NCBI RefSeq assembly: GCF_009720675.1
Contig: NZ_WNJO01000018.1
Location: 1-34,210, forward strand
Source of the DNA: Secundilactobacillus folii
GTDB lineage: Bacteria; Bacillota; Bacilli; Lactobacillales; Lactobacillaceae
DNA length: 34,210 nt
Reading direction: 5' to 3'
Positions 24,821 through 33,800 of the stretch are shown here, piece after piece. Position numbers and translations under genes: made by a program. Below the pieces are notes generated by a model, which did not search any database, was not told the DNA's origin, and saw only the letters and a list, made by a program, of their open reading frames with translations. The stretch's first letter is position 1, and each line of letters opens with the position of its first letter.

Positions 24821-25600
24821 ATGACAAAGGTATTAATTGCTGGATTTACTGGTGCAATGGGTCAAAAGGCCGTTCGGCTGGTGCAAAATAGTGACGGCTA
24901 TGAGCTCGTTGCTGGCTTCGCGTCGGGCCTCAGTTCATCTGATCCAAAAGATTACGGGTTACCTGCTAACGTGGCGATTTTTGGTAATTTAAATGACATT
25001 CAAACTGATGCGGATATCTGGATTGATTTTACGTTACCAAGCGCGGTGTACGCGAACACCAAGTTTGCCATTGAACACGGCATTCATCCCGTGATTGGCA
25101 CAACGGGGCTGACGGATGAACAGGTCAGTGAATTGCAGGTTTTGGCATCTAAAAAGGGCTTAGGCGGTTTGATTGCCCCCAACTTTGGCATGTCAGCAGT
25201 GTTATTGATGAAGTTCGCTCAGGAAGCTGCCAAATACTTCCCGGATGTTGAGATCATTGAAATGCACCATGACAATAAAGCGGATGCCCCTTCTGGAACC
25301 GCGTTAAGCACTGCCAAACTGATTGATCAAGTCCGGCCTCAGCACGAGCAGGGTAATCCTGATGAAACGGAGAGTTTGTCCGGAGTGCGTGGCGGAGATT
25401 ATCACGGTATCCACATCCATGCTGTCCGGTTACCGGGTTACGTTGCCCACGAGCAAGTACTCTTCGGCGGCCCCGGTGAAGCGCTGACGATTCGGCAAGA
25501 TTCCTTTGACCGCCAATCCTTCATGTCCGGTGTAAAAGTGGCCATGGACCACGTGTTGGATCTGAAAGAATTAGTTGTCGGCCTCGAAAATGTGCTTTAA
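24821..25600 (+). CDS. dapB: 4-hydroxy-tetrahydrodipicolinate reductase
   Basis: A 259-residue NAD(P)H-dependent reductase acting directly after DapA. The Rossmann motif [15 protein letters not shown] opens the protein. IGTTGL and [11 protein letters not shown] lead into the substrate domain, where [15 protein letters not shown] holds the catalytic His and Lys. [29 protein letters not shown] closes the substrate loop. AACGAGGAG lies 10 nt before the ATG. The gap from dapA is 18 nt and the two are clearly co-transcribed. Length is standard. Confidence 0.96.
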   Translation: MTKVLIAGFTGAMGQKAVRLVQNSDGYELVAGFASGLSSSDPKDYGLPANVAIFGNLNDIQTDADIWIDFTLPSAVYANTKFAIEHGIHPVIGTTGLTDEQVSELQVLASKKGLGGLIAPNFGMSAVLLMKFAQEAAKYFPDVEIIEMHHDNKADAPSGTALSTAKLIDQVRPQHEQGNPDETESLSGVRGGDYHGIHIHAVRLPGYVAHEQVLFGGPGEALTIRQDSFDRQSFMSGVKVAMDHVLDLKELVVGLENVL

Positions 25601-25657
25601 TTGTTTTATAATTTTAGATAATGATTTTTTAATCTTAATGAAAATGGAGTGACTGTT

Positions 25658-26842
25658 TTGCCCGAATTGGCCAAAGATTTAAAACCACAAGTGAACCAAA
25701 AATTAGATTCAGTTGGACCTTCCGGCATTCGTGCGGTGAACCAGAAGTTTGCTATGATCCCTGGCATCATCAATTTGACCTTGGGTGAACCCGACTTCAA
25801 CGTTCCTGAACACGTTAAGGAAGCTGCAATTAAGAGTATTCAAGCAAACGACTCTCATTACTCCCCCCAAAAGGGCACCCTTTATCTGCGGCAGGGAATT
25901 CACCATTATTTAATGGCAAGTCAGGGTTTAAACTATGATCCAGAAACTGAGATCATTGCGACGGTTGGCGCTACTGAGGCCATTGCCGCGTCACTTTTTA
26001 CCATTTTAAATCCCGGTGATAAGGTCGTAATTCCGACGCCGGCTTTCGCGCTGTATTTTCCGCTCGTCACCATCGCCGGCTGTACAACTGTGCAGGTCAA
26101 TACCGCACCGGACAACTTTGTGCTGACGCCTGAGCGACTTGAACAGGTGCTGGCTAAAGAGGGCGATTCGGTGAAAGCCGTGTTACTGAACTACCCGTGC
26201 AACCCAACCGGTGTTGAATACAGTAAAGAAGAGGTGGAAGGCCTGGCCAAAGTGATCGCTGACCACCACTTATACGTGATTGCCGATGAAATTTACAGTG
26301 AACTGACCTATGGCGTTGATCACTATTCGATTGCCAACGTGATCCCGGAGCGAACGATCTTGATCAACGGCCTGTCTAAATCGCACGCAATGACCGGTTA
26401 TCGAATGGGCTACATCGCGGGTCCGAAAGACTTTGTCGCTAATGCCACTAAGATGCATGCCTTCCTGGTGACTTCACCGTCGAACCCGGCTCAAGCTGCG
26501 GCTGCTGAAGCGCTTCATAACGGGTTGAAAGACCCAGTGAAGATGCGTGAAGCCTACCAAAAGCGGCGTGATTTTATGGCGCGATCAATGAGTGATATGG
26601 GCTTGGAGATGGCGACCCCATCAGGTGCCTTCTACGCCTTCGTCAAAATTCCTGCCAGTTATGGGCAGGATGATCAAAGGTTTGCGAACGAAATGGCTGA
26701 ACAAGCCAAGGTCGGCAGCGTACCTGGCAGTGCATTTGGTGCTGGGGGTGAAGGCTATATCCGCTTCTCCTATGCCGCTTCGGATGACGACTTAGCTGAA
26801 GCCATGAAACGGATGAAGGCCTTTGTCGCGGTAAAGGCCTAA
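25658..26842 (+). CDS. patA: Probable N-acetyl-LL-diaminopimelate aminotransferase
   Basis: A 394-residue fold type I PLP aminotransferase. It contains NLTLGEPDFNVPEHVKEAA (residues 39-57), CNPTG (181-185), ADEIYSELTYG with D210, and NGLSKSHAMTG with the PLP lysine K241. Its place between dapB and asd, together with dapH and dapL, makes it the enzyme that aminates N-acetyl-2-amino-6-oxopimelate, the one pathway step otherwise missing here. The start is TTG at 25658, since GGAG lies 8 nt upstream; a GTG at 25649 would overlap that site. It is a paralogue of the aminotransferase at 10582-11754. Assignment of the substrate rests on operon context. Confidence 0.88.
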   Translation: MPELAKDLKPQVNQKLDSVGPSGIRAVNQKFAMIPGIINLTLGEPDFNVPEHVKEAAIKSIQANDSHYSPQKGTLYLRQGIHHYLMASQGLNYDPETEIIATVGATEAIAASLFTILNPGDKVVIPTPAFALYFPLVTIAGCTTVQVNTAPDNFVLTPERLEQVLAKEGDSVKAVLLNYPCNPTGVEYSKEEVEGLAKVIADHHLYVIADEIYSELTYGVDHYSIANVIPERTILINGLSKSHAMTGYRMGYIAGPKDFVANATKMHAFLVTSPSNPAQAAAAEALHNGLKDPVKMREAYQKRRDFMARSMSDMGLEMATPSGAFYAFVKIPASYGQDDQRFANEMAEQAKVGSVPGSAFGAGGEGYIRFSYAASDDDLAEAMKRMKAFVAVKA

Positions 26843-26874
26843 CACTTGACTATTCGTGTTAAATGCCGTTTAAT
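26841..26874 (+). promoter_or_regulatory. Probable internal promoter of asd with operator-like repeat
   Basis: TTGACT (26846-26851), 17-nt spacer, TTTAAT (26869-26874). The -35 lies inside an inverted repeat AACAC-N10-GTGTT (26841-26860). This would let asd be expressed when the L box has shut the operon. Confidence 0.5.
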
Positions 26875-26930
26875 TTGAACTATTAAAAAATGATTTGAAA
26901 TTCATGTGTAATGAAAACGAGGGATGTTTG

Positions 26931-28022
26931 ATGAGTGAGAAGTTACAGGTCGGAATTATTGGTGCAACAGGGATGGTTGGTCAACGCTTCATTAAAATTT
27001 TAGCGGACCACCCGTGGTTTGAAATCAAGCTGGTTGCTGCTAGTTCTCACAGTGCTGGTAAAACATATGCGGAAGCGGTGAATGGTCGCTGGAAGATGGA
27101 AGGCGAAGTACCCGATGTCGTCAAAGACATGGTGGTTCAAGACGCTGCTAACGTGGACGATATTGCTTCACAAGTCGATTTTGTTTTCAGTGCCATCAAA
27201 CTTGATAAGGCGGATACGCGAAAACTCGAAGAAGCCTACGCCAAAGCTGAGACACCGGTGGTTTCAAATAACAGTGCTCACCGCTGGACGCCCGACGTGC
27301 CAATGGTGATCCCAGAAGTTAATCCGGATCATACGGCCGTCATCAAGTATCAACGGGAGCGGCTGGGAACTCAGCGCGGTTTTATCGCCGTTAAGCCTAA
27401 CTGTTCGATTCAAAGTTATACGCCAGCTTTATCTGCTTGGCGTCAATTTGAACCAACTCAAGTCATTGCAACGACTTATCAAGCAATTTCTGGCGCTGGT
27501 AAGACCTTTAAGGACTGGCCAGAGATGGTTGGCAATGTGATTCCTTACATTTCAGGTGAAGAGGAAAAATCAGAACGTGAGCCATTAAAGATCTGGGGTC
27601 ACGTGGATGACGAGAAGAAAGCGATTGTACCGGATGAAAGCACGGTTATCACGTCACAGTGTATCCGGATCCCCGTCTTATACGGCCATACGGCGGCGGC
27701 CTTCGTTAATTTCCGTCAAAATCCAACCAAGCAAGATTTGATCGATGCGCTTGAAAACTACAGCGGTGAACCACAGCGGTTAGGCTTACCAAGCGCCCCT
27801 AAGCAATTTGTTCGCTACATGACTCAAGATGATCGGCCACAGGTTCGCTTAGATGTGAACTTTGAACACGGAATGGGTGTTTCAATTGGTCGGTTGCGCG
27901 AGGATAAGATTTTTGACTGGAAGTTTGTTGGTCTGTCCCATAATACCGCTCGCGGTGCTGCTGGTGGTGCCGTTGAATGTGCTGAACTGTTGAAGGCCCA
28001 AGGCTATATAACAGCAAAATAA
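26931..28022 (+). CDS. asd: Aspartate-semialdehyde dehydrogenase (archaeal/fungal-like type)
   Basis: A 363-residue NADPH-dependent enzyme reducing aspartyl phosphate to the semialdehyde used for lysine, threonine and methionine. The Rossmann motif GIIGATGMVGQRFIKIL is at residues 8-24, the catalytic cysteine is C158 in KPNCSIQ, and the histidine region is RIPVLYGHTAA. The pattern SNNSAHRW...PMVIPEVN and the ERLGTQRGFIAVKPNCSIQ block resemble the archaeal/yeast Hom2 branch more than the common bacterial Asd (which has GNCSTI). The frame is open from 26895, but ATG at 26931 has GAGGGATG upstream and fits the family. It is the last gene of the lysine operon, with a likely promoter of its own and a terminator after it. 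Confidence 0.93.
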   Translation: MSEKLQVGIIGATGMVGQRFIKILADHPWFEIKLVAASSHSAGKTYAEAVNGRWKMEGEVPDVVKDMVVQDAANVDDIASQVDFVFSAIKLDKADTRKLEEAYAKAETPVVSNNSAHRWTPDVPMVIPEVNPDHTAVIKYQRERLGTQRGFIAVKPNCSIQSYTPALSAWRQFEPTQVIATTYQAISGAGKTFKDWPEMVGNVIPYISGEEEKSEREPLKIWGHVDDEKKAIVPDESTVITSQCIRIPVLYGHTAAAFVNFRQNPTKQDLIDALENYSGEPQRLGLPSAPKQFVRYMTQDDRPQVRLDVNFEHGMGVSIGRLREDKIFDWKFVGLSHNTARGAAGGAVECAELLKAQGYITAK

Positions 28023-28034
28023 TCATCAAAATAC

Positions 28035-28071
28035 AAAACCGTTCAGTTGCCAATGCAGTTGAGCGGTTTTT
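28035..28071 (+). terminator. Terminator of the lysine operon
   Basis: An 11-bp stem with three G-U pairs (28039-28049 with about 28056-28066) followed by TTTTT. Confidence 0.75.
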
Positions 28072-28338
28072 GTCTGCCTGAGAATGCTGGTTAGTCGAGC
28101 TTGCGTACTTGCGTATTGAAAAAGACAAAGGCGTGCCTGAAATTTAAAAGCGAGGTTAAATCAACTGTTGGATCAGCAAAGTGCCTAACTTCAGGCTTGG
28201 ACTTCTTTTAGTGTTAGATAATTTCAAATCAATCAATTTTTTGTTTTGGAAAACGCTGAACCAGCCTATCACGTAGTTAACATTGACGCCCAATTTCTGT
28301 TAAACTGGAGGAAGCGAATTTTGAAGGGAACGAAAAAC

Positions 28339-30105
28339 ATGACGCCACAAACGATATTAAAATCACAATTTGGCTACGATACTTTTCGTAAGGGACAAGA
28401 AGATGTCATTAACGCGATCTTGAACCATCAAAACGTCCTGGCCATTATGCCCACGGGTGGCGGAAAATCCTTATGTTATCAGATTCCGGCCCTCATGCTG
28501 ACGGGTGTGACGCTGGTCGTGTCGCCGCTGATCTCCTTAATGAAGGATCAAGTGGACGCCCTCAATGAAAACGGTATTCCAGCCACCTTTATTAATAGTT
28601 CACTCGATTATCAAGCAATTGACCAGCGCTTTCAGGAGGCAGCGTCTGGAACAGTCAAACTACTGTACGTTTCGCCGGAACGATTGGATTCTGGATATTT
28701 GAACCGGTTGGCTGAACTGCCGATTGACTTGGTAGCCATCGATGAAGCCCACTGTATTTCTCAGTGGGGCCACGACTTTCGCCCCAGTTATTTAAATCTA
28801 GCTAATACCATCGAACAGTTGCCTAGTCAGCCAACGATCGTTGCGTTGACGGCTACGGCCACGCCTAAAGTTGCCCGTGATATTTGTGACCGGCTCAGAT
28901 TATCTAAAGAAGTCAAAACCGGCTTTTCGCGCCCGAACCTGGCGTTTAAAATCGTTAAACATCAAGATAACGATAAATTTTTAATCGAATACTTGCGGCA
29001 AAACGCCGGTCAATCAGGAATCGTTTACGCTAGTACTCGGAAAGAAGTTGAACGCCTGACGAAGCTGTTGAATCGCAGGCATATCGAGGCAACAATGTAT
29101 CATGGCGGGCTTTCCAAAGAGGAACGGCGGGAAAACCAAGAGGATTTTCTGTACGATCGAGTTCCAATTATGGTGGCGACCAACGCTTTTGGTATGGGTA
29201 TCGACAAAAGTAATGTGCGCTTTGTGATTCACGCTCAAGTCCCCGGTAGCCTGGAAGCCTACTACCAAGAAGCCGGCCGGGCTGGACGCGACGGCTTACC
29301 CAGTGAGGCAATTTTGCTGTTTCGGTTATCCGATGTGCAAATCCAGCACTTTTTGATTGATCAGTCCGACCGCGACGAGGCCGGGAAACAGCGAGAATAT
29401 GATAAACTGCAGGCGATGTCACAGTATGCCAATACGCAGGAATGTCTTCAGCAATATATCTTGAATTACTTTGGTGAAGATGGTGAGAAGTGTGGCCGGT
29501 GTTCGAACTGTTTGGATGATCGTGAGAAACAAGATATCACCATTGATGCCCAGAAGGTCTTGTCCTGTGTGAAGCGGATGAACGAGCGTTTTGGCAAAGT
29601 TTTGGTTGCCCAGGTGCTAACGGGATCCAGTGTTGCCCGTGTCAAACAGTTGCGCTTTGATGAATTATCAACTTACGGCATCATGAAACAGGAGTCGCAG
29701 AAGTCAGTGGCTGAGCTGATTGACTTTTTAACTGCCTCCGGCTATTTGATCTCGGAGGGCGGCCAGTACCCGATTCTTCGGGTCAGTGATTTAGGTGTTG
29801 CCGTGTTACAGGGTAAGGAGCAGGTCAGTCGAAAGGTTGCTGTTAAGGCCACTCATGCTCTGCCTGAAAACGATGCCTTATTTGAACGATTACGGTCGTT
29901 GCGCCGTGAATTTGCTAAGCAGCAGGGCGTGCCACCGTTTGTTATTTTTTCTGATCGGACTCTGCATGATATGTGTGCGGTCATGCCACAAAATGATGAG
30001 GAAATGCTAACTGTGAGTGGTGTTGGGGAAAGCAAATTACAGAAGTACGGCAGTGCTTTTTTAGCAGAACTGCAGTCAGCAAGTGCGGATACCTCAGCAG
30101 ATTAG
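28339..30105 (+). CDS. recQ: ATP-dependent DNA helicase RecQ
   Basis: A 588-residue 3'-5' helicase for recombination and fork repair. Motif 0 is FGYDTFRKGQ near the start; Walker A is MPTGGGKS at residues 37-44, DEAH at 135-138 is followed by the RecQ aromatic loop ISQWGHDFRPSY, and LTATATP is motif III. ATNAFGMGIDKSNVRFVIH and YYQEAGRAGRDG complete the core. The RQC region has the zinc cysteines (ECLQQYILNYFGE...CGRCSNC), then a winged helix, and an HRDC domain ends the protein (FERLRSLRREFAKQQGVPPFVIFSDRTL). The start is uncertain: ATG 28339 has AAGGGA upstream, while TTG 28321, adding six residues, has GGAGG at 9 nt. It is monocistronic. Confidence 0.95.
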   Translation: MTPQTILKSQFGYDTFRKGQEDVINAILNHQNVLAIMPTGGGKSLCYQIPALMLTGVTLVVSPLISLMKDQVDALNENGIPATFINSSLDYQAIDQRFQEAASGTVKLLYVSPERLDSGYLNRLAELPIDLVAIDEAHCISQWGHDFRPSYLNLANTIEQLPSQPTIVALTATATPKVARDICDRLRLSKEVKTGFSRPNLAFKIVKHQDNDKFLIEYLRQNAGQSGIVYASTRKEVERLTKLLNRRHIEATMYHGGLSKEERRENQEDFLYDRVPIMVATNAFGMGIDKSNVRFVIHAQVPGSLEAYYQEAGRAGRDGLPSEAILLFRLSDVQIQHFLIDQSDRDEAGKQREYDKLQAMSQYANTQECLQQYILNYFGEDGEKCGRCSNCLDDREKQDITIDAQKVLSCVKRMNERFGKVLVAQVLTGSSVARVKQLRFDELSTYGIMKQESQKSVAELIDFLTASGYLISEGGQYPILRVSDLGVAVLQGKEQVSRKVAVKATHALPENDALFERLRSLRREFAKQQGVPPFVIFSDRTLHDMCAVMPQNDEEMLTVSGVGESKLQKYGSAFLAELQSASADTSAD

Positions 30106-30820
30106 CAGTTTAATCTAGTAGGTTTAAACAAGTATTGATCAGTGCGGATAGCTGGACAATGCTTTTTTGTCGGCCGATTATTTTTGCTGATTATTGAGTA
30201 AAAAGGGCCTGAAACTTTTCTGGCATATATATAAAATGAAAATGAAATTGAACAAATTAGCGTTCCATTAGAATTTATTTGAGTAAGTCAATTAAAAGTC
30301 TCCCAATTTTTTATAAAATCCAACTTAAAATTAAAAATTTTGGGAAAATGGCGGTTTAATTAGTGAATAAGACGAGTGTGATATTTTGAATTTAAGTTTT
30401 GACAAGTTCGTCTAATCACGGATATATCGGGATTCTTAAAGGATGAATATATGTCGAAAATTATCCATAACATTAGTAATTTATATATGACAGTCTAAAT
30501 AGAGTGTATCATTATGATGTTTTGAATTTCTGGCTTTAATCAGAAATGGGTGTATTATAAGACTAGTAACACAAGTTTTCATAGCACTTTACTAATTTCA
30601 AATAATGATTATTTATTATTTTGAAGATTTGATTTGGACTCTATCACTTAATGGGTGTGATTAGGAAACTACAAATGGCATGTTCGTGACATTGAATTTT
30701 AGTTATTTCTAATCTAATGTTGGATCTTGATCAGATTTACCAATTTATCAGACCGTTTCAAATTTAGGAGTAATTTTACGGTTATTTATATAATTACGTT
30801 CGTTATGAGGGGGAGTTAAA
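30106..30820. other. AT-rich gene-free stretch upstream of the surface protein
   Basis: About 715 bp without a supported gene. It holds a weak terminator-like hairpin for recQ (30151-30159 with 30167-30174), an AT-rich inverted repeat (30301-30345, TCCCAA/TTGGGA ends), a promoter candidate TTGACA (30399-30404)-18-TATATC (30423-30428), a 15-codon frame at 30451-30498 with AAAGGA upstream, ATTTCTG/CAGAAAT (30526-30532/30541-30547), and a perfect -10 TATAAT at 30789-30794 without a clear -35. Confidence 0.5.
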
Positions 30821-33800
30821 ATGAACGTGCATTTTGGTTTTAAACAACATTTCGATAGAAAAAGACTCGAGGCTTTCGGAGATAAAAAAGAACATTATAA
30901 AATGTTTAAGGCAGGGAAGCACTGGCTCTATGCGGGTATTTTTCTGCTGTCAATGTCTGCTGGGTTAATTAGTTCAGAGACGATTGGTCACGCTGATACG
31001 TCGGCTGAGGATCAAACGTCTGATACGACCGCCTCGTCGTCCGAGAGTAGTCACGTTGCAGTCTTAAGAAGTAGTACTAGTGGTAATTCAGACGCTACAT
31101 CAGATACAGCTACTTCTAGCAGTAGTGCCGCTGATACGTCTGCTACGACGGCTACTAGTTCAACAGCTACCAGCAGTGCAAGTAGTAGTAGTGCTACACT
31201 CGCAGCTTCAACGGCTGAGAGCAAGTCTAATAGCGCAGCTTCTACCACTGGAACTTCAAAAGCATCGGGGGCATCTTCATCCTCTGCGACGAGTTCTAAA
31301 ACCACAAGTCAGGCCTCTTCTGCTAGTGAAGCAAACGTTAACAGTATTGAATCAACAGCACCACTATCTAGTGCTGGCCTTTCGAGTACAGAAAATTCTG
31401 TCAGTTCTGGTGCTTCGAGTGATGGCCTAAAGTCAACCGCAACTGGTTCTAGTGGTGAAGTTGCATCGGTCGCAGCTACTGCAGCCACTTCTCAAAAGAG
31501 TGCATTAAAGTTTATGACGATGTCACAAGCTAGCCTTAATTTAGCTGACACTAATTTAACTTTAAATCAAATTAAAACGGCCACGACCGGGTTGACACAT
31601 GATGAGTTAGTTAACTTTTTGGAGACCTATAATGCGGAGTCAAAAGCCAAGGGCGGCACTATTTATGTGCTAGACGATAATGACCAGCTGATCCAGGTGA
31701 CAAATAAGGCGGCTACTTATACGGTTACGTATACGTATAAGGACGGGAATGGTAACACACTGGCGCCTTCGAAAACACTTTCAGGCGCAATAAGTGATAC
31801 GACGCTGCTTCAGCAACCGGTGTATGTTGCCGGGTATCAAATTGATATGGATAAAACGCAAATTGCCTTTGTGGCTGATGCTTCAGCGAGTTTGCAGTAT
31901 TATTTTAGTAATTTGGGTGGCCTTACCACCGCAACCAATATGGAACAATTTTTAAATGCCATGTTTGATAGTTTTAGGGGCAATAATGTCAACGAAACGG
32001 GTACATTTAATTATGTCTATAAAAAATCGAGTGCCAGTATTACGCCTAATAATCAGACTATAACTGTTGGTGATCCTGTGCCGGCCCTTTCGACATTTGT
32101 GTCCAAAGTTGTTGATGATAGTGGTAATACTCTGGATAAAAGTCTTGTTTCCTCACCGGATTACGCAAGTATAGATGGTAAGACTCCTGGCACCTATAAA
32201 ATTAATCTTGAATATTTTAACTCTGCTACGGCTGAATACATTATTGGTCAGGCAACTTTAACTGTTAAAGCCCAATTGGCAACCGCATCTATAAATGATT
32301 CGACGATTACTTATGGTGATGATAGTAACGGTACGTATACGTTTAACGTTACGGAAAATGGACCAACAGTCAGCGGCTTAAACGCAGCAGACTTTACGAT
32401 TACTGATCAATCTGGGGCTGCACCAGTGCTTTCTGGTTCAGGACATTTGAACGCTGGAACCTATACTGTCAAGCTATCAGCCAGTGGCTTGGCCAAGTTT
32501 GCTGCTGTCGGTGGCTATGATATGACAAAGTTGGGAGCCATTACAGGAAAACTGACTGTTAATCCTAAACCAGTTGCTTTAACTCTTCAAACAATTCACC
32601 GGACATATACGGGTAGTTTAATAACTGATTTTACCGGGACAATTCCTTCAGGCGTTTTCCTAGCTGGGGATAAGATCAATTATACGATTACTGCTGGTAG
32701 CCAAACTAAAAAAGCGATTAACGCCGGCACCTATATGCTTTCCTTTAATAATGGAACTAACAGTAACTATGTTATTAGTCCGGTTTCAGGCTGGTTAGTT
32801 ATCGACAAAGCAGATGCTACAGTAACCATTAAAGATGCCTCGAAAGTCTTTGGTTCTTCGGATCCTTCGTTTACTGTTACTGTCTCAGGAGTTAAGGGTA
32901 ATGATACTTTGAAGTACACTATTTCGCGGGAATCTGGTGAAAGTGTTGGTACTTATTCAATCACGGGGACTGATGCAGCGACAGATAATCTCAATTATGA
33001 TGTGACCTTTGGAAAGGGTATTTTTACTATTACTCCCCAGGCGACGGATCCTAATCAGGCAACTGACCAGGTTACGGTCAGCAAGGTTAATTTAGTTTAT
33101 GGGCAAGCAGTACCGACACTTACCTTGCAGGCTGGATCAGATAAAATTAGTTTAGCAGGCGTCACATACAGTAATAGCGATTTTGTCTTTACTGATGCGA
33201 ATGGTAATGTGGTTGCGTCACCGACAAATGCGGGCACGTATACGGCGACGCTGAGTACGGCCAAACAGCAAGAAATTATCAAAGCGAACCCCAATTATTC
33301 GTTGACTGCTGCTAACTTCATTGCTGGTACGGTTACGATTACTAAAGCTCCCGTAACAGTTCAAGTGAATAATCAGACAAAGGTCTATGGAGAAGCGGAT
33401 CCCATTTTAACTGCTACAGAGATTGGCAAGGTAGGCCAGGATTCGTTAATATATAAGCTGATTCGCCTGGCTGGCGAAAACGTGGGTACGTACACAATTA
33501 CTGGGACCTCGCTAAGCACAGACAATCCGAATTATGATCTTACATTTGTTCCAGGAACGTTGACTATAACGCCACTTCAAACCACTCCAGGTGATGAAAC
33601 AACAGAAGTTAGTGTCAACAATCAAACAATTACATTCGGTGATGCCACACCAACGTTCACTGTTGCTTACGGCGATGAGGTAGTCAACCATGTTGAGTTG
33701 ACGAATGCGGACTTTACATTTGATGGCAGTGCTACGATTCCAACGAATGTGGGTACTTACCAAGTTGCATTGAACGCTGATGCCATTGCTGCAATTGAAA

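Noticed and set aside
28073-28320. GCCTGAA/TTCAGGC inverted repeat (28135-28141/28190-28196) as a recQ leader element
   Set aside because: The arms are short and far apart, and no other support was seen.
31051-31430. Leucine/valine-rich frames on both strands over the start of the surface protein
   Set aside because: They are shadows of the Ser/Ala/Thr-rich stalk; repetitive AGT/GCT/ACT codons give such frames in other registers.
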